Shown here: one piece after another, positions 23,001 to 33,234 of the stretch
Layout of the letters: every line of letters starts with the position of its first letter
Numbering within the stretch: position 1 is the first letter of the stretch
Assembly: GCA_009767595.1 (NCBI GenBank)
Contig: VSDK01000621.1
Span: forward strand, 503,714 to 567,713
DNA length: 64,000 nt
Origin: Symbiodinium kawagutii
Lineage: Eukaryota > Sar > Dinophyceae > Suessiales > Symbiodiniaceae
Reading direction: 5' to 3'
Position numbers and translations under genes: made by a program
The notes under the pieces: model-generated
Seen by the model: the letters and a program-made list of their open reading frames with translations, nothing else
Told to the model about the DNA's origin: nothing
The model's database searches: none

Positions 23001-23860
23001 TTCACAACAAACTCTATGGATTTGTTCTCCGAAGTCGGGCCTATTTTTGCAGGTACTTGAACAAGCACCAACAATGTGAGATTTTATACTTGGACCATTC
23101 CAATCAAAACATCTCTGTCATGCAACTGTCTGTCATGCAACTGTCTGTCATGCAACTGTCTGTCATGCAACTGTCTGTCATGCAACTGACTACCATATTT
23201 TCAACAGTCAACATTACATCTGATTTGTTTCACACGGAAAAGGCTTGTCTCATTTTGTCAGCAAGCACACCCTCAATGAAAAAACTGTTTTGTTGTGATG
23301 CTAAGGTTGTGCTATTTAAGAGGCCTTCATCTCTTGAAACCCCAAGCGCGTCTCACAAAAAACAAAGCAGAAATCCCTCAATACTATATAAATACATTGT
23401 CTTAAAGAAAAAAACGACAAATATATAGAGAAGTGGAGCTGGATGCTGACTGGCCACGGCCTGTCTCGTGCTAGATTGCTCCGGCCGGTCAGCTGTAGGT
23501 CTACCAGCAGCAGAACTGGCACGGGCCCTCGCACCACTCTGGCCCCTTTCGTCCACGGTTTTGCTCTGCTGAGCGGCCTTCCAAAAAGATCCGCACAGGC
23601 CACACAGGCAAATGAAAGTGGTTCATAATGGTTTGACTGTCTGCAAAAGTTCTTACCCGCTCAGTCTATGGTAGTCCCAGTGCTGTTCCACTTTCTACTT
23701 GCAGCTGGACTTGGAACATAGCAAAGAAAATTAGCTACTCCATGATCCATCTGGTGCATCTGGCTTTGTCTGAGTGAAAAAAGGAACAGATATATAGAGA
23801 ACAAAACACATTGTTTTCGAAGTTGCGAGCATGAGAAACGAATGCTCCATGTCCATTCAT
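20020..23860. repeat. repeat family R, tandem copies 2 to 4
   Basis: Three tandem units. The marker CAGCCTTTTCCCAGTCATTCC recurs at 20,401, 21,556 and 22,884, and the GGATGCTGACTGGCC block at 20,928, 22,250 and 23,441. Copies are nearly identical. The 15-bp minisatellite has 3, 5 and 5 units. Copy 3 carries an extra internal duplication of about 131 bases (21,900-22,030 repeated at 22,031-22,161). Open frames of 60 to 257 codons across the copies recur only because the DNA recurs. Confidence 0.93.
22031..22161. repeat. 131-bp internal duplication within R copy 3
   Basis: The block from TTGTTTCACACGGAAAAGGC to the GCGCGTCTCAC end occurs twice in tandem, at 21,900 and 22,034, only in this copy. 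Confidence 0.85.
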
Positions 23861-23864
23861 TCAA

Positions 23865-24255
23865 TTTCTGGTGGTCTGTTTGTCTGCTGCTATTTTGAGA
23901 GCTCAGGAAAAGCCCACAAAAACACTACAAGACACGAACCCCAACAAAGAAAAACACCAGCAGACAAACACACCAGCAGACAATAACAACAGCAAACAGG
24001 AAACAAGAGCAGACAAAACACACAAGCCCACAAAAGCTGAATAAACATTACTCATTCACCATCATCAACCAAGTTGCTTACTCTACAGGTTTCACAACAT
24101 GGTACTTGTCGATGTCAAATCACACAGATTCACACCAACCAACTTTATAACCTTAGGACCTTCGGAAACAGCAAGAATCTGGAAATCATCAAAAAAAACT
24201 CATCCGTTTCTTGCCAGCTGGCATCTCCTAGTTACAACCATTACCCACCACTTTC
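23865..24255. other. AC-rich sequence, no gene seen
   Basis: Loose CAGCAGACAAACAC/ACAAAACACACAAG repeats at 23,920-24,050 follow the last R copy. Nothing coding recognised. Confidence 0.5.
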
Positions 24256-24261
24256 AGCAGG

Positions 24262-24328
24262 TTCTCATCTCCACTGCCACTGCCTTGAAGGCATCTTCAG
24301 CAGAGATCTTCATCGCTGCAGCGCCTTC
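24262..24328 (-). CDS. weak candidate exon
   Basis: Minus strand reads AEGAAAMKISAEDAFKAVAV, then EMR, with an ATG at 24,311-24,313. Composition is protein-like. Neighbours on the same strand at 24,941-25,004 and 25,346-25,455 might belong to one gene, but I could not join them. Confidence 0.25.
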
Positions 24329-24940
24329 AGCAATTCAGCAAGCGGTAGCAGTTCATCCACTCTACATGGCACCAAAAACATCCAAAAAGCTATTGGTATA
24401 TTTACCATGAGCTATGGGTTTATATTTTAAAAATGGTGTAGTAACCATATATCCAATGTTGGCATTTGAAGATATATTACCATGAGTTATTGGTTGATAT
24501 GTACCCACGGTGTTGATATTCAAAGATATGTTTGCTAAAGTTTTGGGAAGTGTTTGCGTGCAGTTCTGTTTGCTTCCTTTTTGTAAGACCACACGGTGAT
24601 GTCATGGAACCACCTTGGTTGGTGCACAATTCATACTGGTAATCTATATGGTTACTACACCGGCCAACAATGCCAACAAACACCCTACTACTGGTTTTTC
24701 ACAGGTGTGTACTGGTTTCCACAGGTTTGTTTTTTTCTAACAGGGCTGGATTGCAGGTAGCTAATCACAAATCAGACCCAATCATTGGCGAAAGATTTGC
24801 TGCACATACATCAATGGCAAGTTCCAGCTCAGCTGTGGTCTAACACGCAGTAATCATGATAGAATTAATTACGCCATGAATCACCATCACCATCACCATT
24901 CCTGAACATAAAGATCGGCCAGGTGTTTTTTCAGTTTCAC

Positions 24941-25004
24941 CTGCTGCCATTCGCCAAGCGCCTTCAGATTTCTTTGTCTTGGCTTTGACCGGCGGCGCAT
25001 CCAT
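24941..25004 (-). CDS. candidate first exon
   Basis: ATG at 25,002-25,004, then a short basic peptide (MDAPPVKAKTKKSEGAWRMA A) ending in a CAG|GTGAAA donor. The ATG and donor are both good but the piece is short. Unidentified. Confidence 0.3.
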
Positions 25005-25345
25005 GACGCTTGCAATGCTTGCAATGCTTGCCAAGGCCTGGAGGGTCATGACAAGTGGGGTAGATTCATCACTATGACAAGCCATATGGCTATGGGTCAA
25101 TATTAACCAACCAATTTCATGGTGGATAACAACCAACCAACAATCATAGGGAAACCAATGGTTAATGATAGGGGAACCAGGGGTACGGGGTGAACTGACC
25201 CACAGCCATATGAGTCCGCGATGGATAAACCACCCCTATCTATGTTTTACCACCAACTATGGACGGGACATTCGGCGCTGGATCTTGCATTACACCGATA
25301 TGTATCATTCTATCGCTTGTGGTATCAGTTCTACAGTACTACATA

Positions 25346-25455
25346 ACTGGTCCGGTGATGACCCAATGCCATCCACTGGAGATCTTTACACTTTCGCAAG
25401 CAGCGGAAACATGATCGAAGTTCTCATGCCCCTTCCCAGCTCTTGTGGACACCTT
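25346..25455 (-). CDS. weak candidate exon
   Basis: Minus strand reads TRAGKGHENFDHVSAACESV, then KISSGWHWVITGPVM, before TAG at 25,339-25,341. It overlaps a plus-strand frame of 131 codons that looks less protein-like. Unidentified. Confidence 0.28.
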
Positions 25456-25671
25456 CGTGTCAACCAACGAGCTTTGAATCAGTGGACTGTGTCTACTTGC
25501 TTGGCGCTTTGCATGCCTACAATCCGTGTAGAGAGTCACCCCCCTAAGACCAGCTGTTAAGAAAAACGGCGCAATTGTTCATGGTGTCTCTAAAAAATGT
25601 GCTTGGATCTATAAAATCTGCGAAACGGAGGTTCGGTGGCTTCTGCCGACAACTTCACTGTTGATAGCCCT

Positions 25672-25770
25672 TGGTGGCTCGCCCGGCATTACCGCTGTCG
25701 TTACTGATCACCTGAGGTTCGATTCCTCTTCAAGGTGGACTGGCAACGCTTTGTGGTTCGATTCCCTTTA
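25672..25770 (+). other. tRNA-like region with two B-box motifs
   Basis: GGTTCGATTCC occurs at about 25,713 and again at about 25,757. Upstream of the first is TGGCTCGCCCGG, a degenerate A-box. A six-of-seven acceptor pairing (CCCTTGG with TCAAGGT) and a four-pair T stem can be drawn, but the D arm does not fold. It could be a decayed tRNA or a tRNA-derived SINE head. I do not call a functional tRNA. Confidence 0.3.
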
Positions 25771-25923
25771 GTTCGGAACAAGCGTTTCTGAGAGGGAGGT
25801 GTTTTGACCTTTGCGCTCGCCACTACGGGATTCAGTGATTTGTTCGTGACCATTGTTCGTTCTGCAGGGAGGAACTTTTTGCTCCTGAAGATGAACTGAG
25901 ATTTTGACTTTCTGAGACCGCCA

Positions 25924-26634
25924 GTGTCTAGGATCCTGCTTTCTTTGCCGTTACTTTTTTGGATCAGCTCTCACCCTTGCTTTGCTTGGGTAAATGTAAT
26001 TTTGTTTGCCAAGTGCAATTCACATAGTTTTGCTGCTGCATCTTGGACCGTCAAGAGCGGCACAGCTCCTTTTGGCTGCGGTGCCCCGTATCTTCGGGTA
26101 CTTGAGGCATCCAATCAGTCTCAACCTTCAGTAGTTTGGGCTACCCCTGGCTCTGGAAATACCTTTCAAGTCCCCAACCCTGATCTTCAAACGCTGTCCA
26201 CTTTCAAGGGATGCTTCCCTGGGGGTCACCGTGGTCACCTAGTTGTCACTGCGTCACCAGTCATCACCGCTGCCCCGCAGCGGCATCCCATCGCAAGGCC
26301 TTCACTGCATGTTGCGCTGCAGACTGCTCCGCATCCTTTTTGCTTTCACACAGCTCCCCTCGGTACTCCTGATGGCCATCACTATCAACGTTTGAAAATG
26401 GCTGATGATCATAGGGGAACGACTGACAAGAACAAAGAGTCGGGTCTGGTCAACAAAGGCACTCCAACACCATTGCTGCATCAATTCGAAGAACCCCACA
26501 CCCCCATGGAGTTTGCCCACGTTCGCCCGCTTGTCCTGTCCCCCCACGCAATTCAGTCGAACAACGGATTGATACCTGCCAAAAACCACTTGCACACGCG
26601 GGAGATAAGGATTCCCGCCTTTCTGGGTGGGTAA
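25924..26634 (+). CDS. unrecognised 236-codon open frame, doubtful
   Basis: The frame begins at a GTG and has no ATG for most of its length. The first residues are hydrophobic (ILLSLPLLFWISSHPCFAW), like a signal or membrane segment, and the rest is rich in Pro, His and Thr. No domain is visible, and in a genome of short exons such a long unspliced frame without ATG may be chance. Confidence 0.2.
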   Translation: MSRILLSLPLLFWISSHPCFAWVNVILFAKCNSHSFAAASWTVKSGTAPFGCGAPYLRVLEASNQSQPSVVWATPGSGNTFQVPNPDLQTLSTFKGCFPGGHRGHLVVTASPVITAAPQRHPIARPSLHVALQTAPHPFCFHTAPLGTPDGHHYQRLKMADDHRGTTDKNKESGLVNKGTPTPLLHQFEEPHTPMEFAHVRPLVLSPHAIQSNNGLIPAKNHLHTREIRIPAFLGG

Positions 26635-27041
26635 AACAGGATGGCCCAAATAAGATCTAATGGCTTGGTTCTTTACTGGAAGCACATCGATAAATCATCC
26701 TCAAATGTGCATTGCCAACACTCGGAATGATCATGACTTGTTGACTTGCCACAGGATAGTCTCAATGGGTACCGCCCCACTGATAGGGAAAGCCGCAATG
26801 ATTTGGGAGCCATGGCAAGCTGACCCGCACAGTGATGCAACTGGTTTGTTCATGCAACTCTTGACTCAACTGGATTGGATGCCGTTGCTAGTTGCTTCGT
26901 TGAATGGTTGGATGGTTGGTTGTTTGGTCATTGATGTTCATTATTGCTTCTTTGGATGGTGTAGTTGGCTGGACAATATGGCTGCGGGATGGTTCAGTTC
27001 ACGCCTTGCTCCTGCCGAAAATCCATCAATTTGGGATTCAA

Positions 27042-27200
27042 TTATATCAGGAATGGATCCGCATACATATCCTGCACCTGTTCGAACCACCTCCGCGGCT
27101 CGGAGCACTGCTTGTCCCCCACTTGGGTGGTCAAGTACTGGATGTCCTCCTTGGTGAGGTCCCGGGGTTTGCAGTACCTGCAGCGACGGCGCAGGTCCAT
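27042..27200 (-). CDS. short ORF or exon with CxxC motif, 52 codons
   Basis: ATG at 27,198-27,200 to TAA at 27,042-27,044: MDLRRRCRYCKPRDLTKEDI, then QYLTTQVGDKQCSEP RRWFEQVQDMYADPFLI. GC-richer than its surroundings, with one CxxC and a further Cys. It may be a complete small protein or a first exon using the CAG|GTGCAG donor inside. No family recognised, but the codon composition is convincing. Confidence 0.45.
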   Translation of the reverse strand: MDLRRRCRYCKPRDLTKEDIQYLTTQVGDKQCSEPRRWFEQVQDMYADPFLI

Positions 27201-27429
27201 GTTCTATTGTCCCCCGCGTCTAAACCCAGGAATGTTCCAACGAGATTGCAGGATCATTGGGATCATGTCCACCACAACACTTGTCGCCACACAAAGGCAC
27301 CATCTGCCTTGTTCAAAATGTGACGGAATGTCATCCTCACTGTAACGCGTTTAAGAGACGCCTCTGGCAAAACCGATTCACTTGGGTCTTCGCATCCACG
27401 ATAGGCATCGCACTCTCTACCTGCAGCTA

Positions 27430-28345
27430 GATTTGGAGCAAAAAAACAAGCTACTCCATGATCCATCTGGTGCATCTGGCATTGTCTTGGAGTAAAAGAA
27501 TATCTAAAAAACGCTCCATGACATGCTGAGGGACCTGTGCTAGATGACCCATACAAACGGCTACACTTGCTCTTAGCATGTGGTGATTGGCTGTGTGCTT
27601 GCCAGGCCAAAAAACACTGCCAGCCTGTTGGTACAAACATACATGTCTGAAACGAAATATGGTTCAAGCAACTCAAGTGACTGGATGCTGACTGGCCACG
27701 GCCTCTGTCGCGCAAGATTGCTCCAAGCCAGCAGGTCTACCAGCAGCAGAACTGGCACGGGCCCTCGCACCACTCTGGCCCCTTTCGTCGACGGCTTTGC
27801 TCTGCTGAGCGGCCTTCCAAAAAGATTCACACCAGCAGATGAAAGTGGTTCACAATGATTTGGCTGTCTGCCAAAGTTCTCAGCCGCTCAGACTATGGTA
27901 GTCCGAGTGCTGTTCCACTTCATACTTGCAGATAGATTAGGAACACAGCAAAGGAAATTAGATAATCCATGATCCATCTGGTGCATCTGGCGGTGTCTTG
28001 GAGTGAAAGAATAGAAAACAATATATAACATGTAGACAAAACACATTGATTTCAAAGTTGGAGGCATGTGAAATGAACGCTCCATGTCCATCCATTCCGA
28101 CAACGAATCCGGGCCTGCTGTAGAGCACGCAGGTCTTGGTCGAAAGTGGAGATCGCCGGGTTGCTCTGCTGAGGGACCTGTGCTAGATGATCCATACAAA
28201 CGGCTACCCAATTCCTTCAAGTGTATGTGACACTTCAACGGAATCTATTCACTTGCTTTTAGCATGTGGTGATTGGCTGTATGCTTGCCGGGCCAAAAAC
28301 ACTGCCAGCATTTTGGCGCAGATATACATGTCTGAAGCGAAATGT
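27430..28345. repeat. repeat family R, diverged dispersed copy
   Basis: Carries the R-family blocks GGATGCTGACTGGCCACGGC (27,684), CCTTCCAAAAAGATTCACAC, CTCCATGTCCATCCATTCCG (28,079) and GGTGATTGGCTGTATGCTTG, but lacks the minisatellite and the exon 1 codons. Relatives at 33,235-33,905 and 33,906-34,340. Confidence 0.85.
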
Positions 28346-28347
28346 GG

Positions 28348-28735
28348 GGTTGAGTGTATCTGGTTCCCAGACTGGTGTTTCTGGTTCCCATGGTGTTGTT
28401 TTTCCCGGAATGGTGTTTCTGGTTCCCGCCTGGGTGTGTCTGGTTCCCGGTATGGTGTTTTTGGTTCCCGTGGTATTTCTGGTTCCTGCCTGGGTGTTTC
28501 TGGTTCCCACTCTTTTCTCCATCTTGGCTAACGGGGTTCGCGCCGGTGACACACTGTTTTGCCAAAGTTTGGGGTTGAGTGTATCTGGTTCCCAGAATGG
28601 TGTTTCTGGTTCCCATGGTGTTGTTTTTCCCAGAATGGTGTTTCTGGTTCGTGTCTGGGCGTGTCTGGTTCCCGGGATGGTGTTTTTGGTTCCCGTGGTG
28701 TTTCTGGTTCCTGCCTGGGTGTTTCTGGTTCCCAT
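28348..28735. repeat. TGGTGTTTCTGGTTCCC minisatellite array (plus orientation)
   Basis: Tandem 15 to 27-bp units around GGTTCCCGG.ATGGTGTTTCT. The array has a higher-order duplication of about 210 bases (28,348-28,560 repeated at 28,570-28,790), each ending in ACACACTGTTTTGCCAAAGT. Same unit in inverse orientation at 32,210-32,482 and 32,925-33,222. Translated frames are periodic and were not called genes. Confidence 0.9.
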
Positions 28736-28789
28736 TCTTCTCACCATCTTGGCCAAAGGGGTTCGCGCTGGCGACACACTGTTTTGCCA

Positions 28790-29620
28790 AAGTTTGTCAA
28801 CAGCAGGAAAAAGGCGTTGAAAATTGCAATCAGTCTCTTGGTGGAACAGCGCTTGGGCAACAGGGACATTGCGGCTTGTGTACGCAAAGCTTTGTGTGCG
28901 GGCTGTCTGTGTGCCCTGCGTAGATGCTTCGCCAAAATTGTTTTCTGCAAAGTGTCTTTTGTCAGGATGCCAAACGTTGCCACGCAATCAATACCCATGT
29001 GTTGCCACTTTCATTGTGGCATCTACGACGCAGCAGAGGGATTCATCTGTGTAGCGCGCGGGGTGTCGCAACATTCCAAGGCACGAAAAGAGGATACACA
29101 CTTCTCCCTGCGCAAGAATTGGTTCCTCTAGAAGAAACAAGGTTGCAAGATCCTCATATTCGGAGGGGAATTGCAGAAACCTCAAGCTTGCCAACTTCAA
29201 CCAAAGCCGCGTGCCTGGACAGAGCCGCTGTAGGATTCTTTCTTCTGTCTTAGAGCCAATTTGACATCTGGGTAGGAGTTGGCAAACTTGCTGGCCAAAT
29301 ATTTGCCTCTTCAAAAGCACGCTGAAGACCGCGAAAGTCTCGACAACCGCTGGAGAGAAACTTCTCAACTATGGAGAATGCGGTGTGAACAATTGAGTTG
29401 TTCCTCTGGATAATGTATGCGAATGTTCTTTTTGGGATTGCAAAAGCAAAGTGCCTGGAGGGTGCATGTTGTCGCCATCGATGATGTAAAAAGCTCGCCA
29501 TTGCCCTTTCTTTGCGCAATCAATGCTGTCAACACAAGCGACCTCACAGAAGGATTGGCCAAAGACGCGAGCCCGGTATTTGATGTCAACCCGGTGAGCG
29601 GCCCACTCAGAATGGCCGCG
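28790..29620 (-). pseudogene. degenerate MULE-like transposase
   Basis: Reading the minus strand with at least three frame changes gives an N-terminal Cys/His segment ending EHSHT (FLYWCH-like), FLSSGCRDFRGLQRAFEEAN with LPTPTQMSNW, then DESLCCVVDATMKVATHGYC and VATFGILTKDTL, and finally VPVAQALFHQETDCNFQRLF. The pattern D.T.K....G..V...GILT..T followed by a ...Q.L...E...N...LF segment is that of MULE/Mutator DDE transposases (first Asp in DATMK; the Glu in the later block). Downstream parts are lost into the minisatellite. A partial second copy is at 32,490-32,910. Confidence 0.45.
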
Positions 29621-29942
29621 GAGCAGTCGCAAAACCGCCTTGTGTTCCAAAAGCGGGAGCGGGGTTTGTGTCACGCTAGATGTGCGCCAGGCTGCGTCAG
29701 CAGCAGCGGGGGCGAGGTCCGGTCTGGGCGCGCTGGCCTCGGAACATGCTGGACTTGTTGCGGAAAGAACTGCAGCTTGCGTGATCGGGGCAGTGCAATT
29801 GTCTTCCAGACATAGTTTTGGCGCAACGACTTCGGTTTGGCTAGCCGCTTTCTCGGCCACTGCGGAAGGCGCAGCATGCGCAACAGGTGGCTCACCCCAA
29901 GTGCTGAAAAGAAGTAGGGACACACGGTGTTGTCTGAGCCAA

Positions 29943-31650
29943 TCAATGGTGCCCGAAGGTATGGCGGAGAGAAGATGTTTGACAGCGGAAATTCATCTGT
30001 GGGGTAACCGATAGAAAGACTGCGTCCTGCAAAATTTGAAAAGTTTTGTCCATCGCAGCATCTGCGTCGCAGCCTTCCTCTGCAGAGCCACGTCGCCAAA
30101 GCCAACCCAAATCAAGGCATGCCTGGAAAACATCATCGGCGGAAATTATTGGAGAAGGAATAGACCGCAGAACCTTCAAAATGTATTCCGTAATTGCGCT
30201 GAATTGATGTTTTAGGTCATCTGCGATGGTCAACCACGACCTCTCTGAAACGGACGTTGAAACCATTATCACGCCAAAGAGGTAGCGTTGAGACAAAAAG
30301 TTCATCGCAGTCCAGAAATTCATGTCTGCCACTTGGTGGCAAGGTGATCCCGCAACATCGTTCATGTATGCATCCACGCAATTCTCAAGTAGGAAGTTGG
30401 ACCGAATGCCCGTACCCAGCCACAGTATACAAGCATGTCGGCATCGCACCCTTTGCCACTGGATTCACTTTGCGCGAAGAGCCGAGAACTTTCAAGGCCT
30501 CTTCGAGCAGTGGCTGCAAACTGGGTTCCGGAGATTTCGCACCAAAGGCATTGACAATGAAGGAAAAATGCGTTCGAGAAATGGCAGGAACACTGGCTTC
30601 CAAAACTGATTGAAAGACGGGGCAGGCGCTGGCAAGGATCTTCCAAAGCTAAAAAGGCAACTCTGCACCAGGCCAATCGGTTTTGTGAGCGCTGTCAAAC
30701 ACCAGTAGTGCGAGAAATACAGTTCTTGCTGCGAAAAGCACACTTGCATGTTAATGGATACGGTCATTGGGGGAGATTCTTGGACAGGATCGCATCGATG
30801 GACTGGATCTCGCTTCGGTGAGGCGCATCTAAAAACAATGTTTAAGTCAACATGTTCTCCCTTTTTGGCGCCACCTGCAGAGGTACCGCTGAAACTAAGA
30901 TCCAGGCACTGGCCGGCTTCGTCACTGTGGCCATCGGTTCCCCTGAGCTTGTCAATCGCACTGCTGCATGTGAAAATCATCAGAAGGATTGCCTGCCATT
31001 GCCCCAGCGGAAGTACGAAGAACTTGGAGAGCAGTTTGCACCACCTCCGCGTTTTCCTTCTCCAGTCTCTGCAATACCCACAAACCAGTATCGGCTCTTG
31101 TTCTCCCATCGTCCCAGCTGCGCAGCACTGACAACAATATCTAGCAATAATGCCACTGGAGCCGCTGATGCCATGCTTGCAGCCATAATCATCACCGCGG
31201 AAGGGTCGCAAGTGGTTTCTGCAAGTAAAGGCTTGATTTGTATGGCAGATGCGCTGGTGATGTTGTCGTGCAAGAGCGTCTGGACAGTCAGCGCAGCGGA
31301 ACTTGCCGACGCAATCGTTAGAAGAAACTCCAGGATCATATGCAGGTAGCTGTCGGAGAAAAGCTTTGACGCGATCACCACGAAGGTATGCTTGCAACAG
31401 GTTGGTAGCATCGTTACGAAGCTTCTCCTCAATCCTATCTACTGAATTTTGACCAAGGGGACATGGGTCAGCGGAGGAGGCAATAGATGTTAGACAAGAA
31501 GTCGCACCCTGCTTGCCGCGAAGATCCTGCGTTGCTGAATGCATGGCAGAGACACAAAAAAAAATCAGGGACGCCAAGCAGTCCTCCCATTCGGCTGCGA
31601 GGTCTGCTTGTGCTTGACTTGCAGCTTCCGCTACCTGTTGTCAGTGTACT
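29943..31650 (-). pseudogene. broken P-loop protein, DUF3987-like
   Basis: Minus-strand frames overlap with several shifts. They give a start rich in Ala (VAEAASQAQADLAAEWEDCL), RIEEKLRNDATNLLQAYLRG, a helical ASMASAAPVALLLDIVVSAA, then YWFVGIAETGEGK. This resembles an [AG]xxxxGK P-loop at about 31,040, where the frame breaks. Further on INMQVCFSQQELYFSHYW and GLVQSCLFSFGRSLP resemble the GL..R.LF segment of DUF3987-type proteins, and NFLSQRYLFGVIMVSTSVSE follows. I infer a decayed gene related to that family. The family name is tentative; the decay is plain. Confidence 0.4.
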
Positions 31651-31688
31651 TGCAGCATGTTTGCCTTACGTGGACAATGTGAACATAC

Positions 31689-31798
31689 CATCTTTGTAGA
31701 TGCCATTCCCGTCAACCCACGTGCACTTCGGATCGATCTCAACCGCTTGCCCGCGACAACCCGCGGCACCAAGCGCAAGCGAGGCCCAGCATTGAACC
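31689..31798 (-). CDS. candidate exon upstream of the P-loop pseudogene
   Basis: Acceptor GCGAG|GG and donor GATG|GTATGT frame 36 codons: VQCWASLALGAAGCRGQAVE, then IDPKCTWVDGNGIYKDG. GC-rich and clearly protein-like, with three Cys. It lies just upstream (on the minus strand) of the broken P-loop gene, but the phases to its next piece do not match cleanly. Unidentified. Confidence 0.42.
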
Positions 31799-32209
31799 CT
31801 CGCAAGCAAAGATCAGCTTATCATCGCAAGAAGCAGATCAAATCTTGAAGACTTTGTTTTGCATGGTTGCAAAGACAACTTGACTGCTTTTTACCTGCAG
31901 CGACAAGAACAAAGTTCGTCAAACTGCTGCACTGCGGATGCAATGAATAATTCCGTTCCAACCTACTTGCTTCTACCGTGTGTCCTGCTAATTGGGCCGA
32001 GTCGTTCTTCCAAATTGCGTCGTCCCACAAAAACCTGCCAATGAGCGCCAATGAGCTGTGGCCATTGTCCAACGTTGTTGCGAATGTATTTGTAGCTCTT
32101 ATAGATGAATGAAAACGAGTTGAGCGGGTCGAAAATGTTGTTCCTCAGCCCATGGGAAATGACCTGAACTGTTACCAATGCCGCTGTGTCTATTTGTTTG
32201 TCCAATGGA

Positions 32210-32482
32210 ACCGCACGGGAACCAGAAACACCGCCAATGCTCTCCCTTCTGCACGGGAACCAGAAACACCATTCCGGGAACCAAAAACCCTCCCAGGGGC
32301 CAGAGACACCATTCCGGGAACTACAAGCACCAATCTGGGAACCGACTACCCGCCAAAGCCGGGAACTGAAAACACCCTGGGAACCACAAACCCTCCCGAG
32401 AATCAGAAACACCATTCCGGGAAAAACAACACCACGGGAACCAGAAACACCATTCCGGGAACCAGAAACCCGGAGCCCTAAT
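32210..32482. repeat. GGAACCAGAAACACC minisatellite, copy A
   Basis: Same unit as at 28,348-28,735 but inverted. Nearly identical to 32,925-33,222. Confidence 0.92.
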
Positions 32483-32489
32483 GACACAC

Positions 32490-32910
32490 TGTTTTGCCAA
32501 AGTTTGTCAACAGCACGAAAAAGGCGTTGAAAATTGCAATCAGTCTCTTGGTGGAACAGCGCTTGGGCAACAGGGACATTGCGGCTTGTGTACGCAAAGC
32601 TTTGTGTGCGGGCTGTCTGTGTGCCCTGCGTAGATGCTCTCGCCAAAGTTGTTTTCCGCAAAGTGTCTTTTGTCAGGATGCTAAACGTTGCCACGCAATA
32701 CCGATGTTTTGCCACTTTCATTGTGGCATCTACGACGCAGCAGAGGGATTCATCTGTGTAGCGTGCGAGGTGTCGCAACATTCCAGGGCACGAAAAGAGG
32801 ATACACACTTCTTCCTGCGCAAGAATTGGTTCCTCTAGAAGAAACAAGGTTGCAAGATCCTCAGGCATTTGGCGGGGAATTGCAAAAACCTCAAGCTTGC
32901 CAACTTCATT
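32490..32910 (-). pseudogene. partial duplicate of the MULE-like transposase
   Basis: About 420 bases closely matching 28,780-29,195 (DESLCCVVDATMK region to DKLWQNS), with point and indel differences. Both copies start at the same place (ACACTGTTTTGCCAAAG) and both are bordered by the same minisatellite, so fragment and minisatellite were duplicated together. Confidence 0.8.
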
Positions 32911-32924
32911 GCTCCACGGGAACC

Positions 32925-33222
32925 ACAAACACCGCGCGCGAACCAGAAACACCCGCACGGGAACCAGAAACACAGCCAATGCTCTCCCTTCTGCACGGGA
33001 ACCAGAAACACCATTCCGGGAACCAAAAACCCTCCCAGGGGCCACAGACACCATTCCGGGAACTACAAGCACCAATCTGGGAACCAACTACCCGCCAAAG
33101 CCGGGAACTGGAAACACCCTGGGAACCACAAACCCTCCCGAGAATCAGAAACACCATTCCGGGAAAAACAACACCACGGGAACCAGAAACACCATTCCCG
33201 GAACCAGAAACCCGGAGCCCCG
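32925..33222. repeat. GGAACCAGAAACACC minisatellite, copy B
   Basis: Near-duplicate of 32,210-32,482. It abuts an R-family copy beginning at 33,235. Confidence 0.92.
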
Positions 33223-33234
33223 AAATGTGGTTCA

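Noticed and set aside
22655-23428. 257-codon plus-strand frame repeated in each R unit
   Set aside because: It recurs because the DNA recurs, its frame is broken in other copies, and it runs antisense to the helicase exon 1 copy.
25672-25745. Functional tRNA gene
   Set aside because: The T arm and part of the acceptor pair, but no D stem or convincing anticodon stem can be drawn.
28245-28987. 242-codon minus-strand frame with GTRNT.GTRNT repeats
   Set aside because: Mostly minisatellite; only its first part overlaps the real transposase remnant, annotated separately.
28348-33222. Regular short repeats that could suggest a CRISPR array
   Set aside because: Units are contiguous minisatellite copies without unique spacers, in a eukaryotic context and without cas genes.
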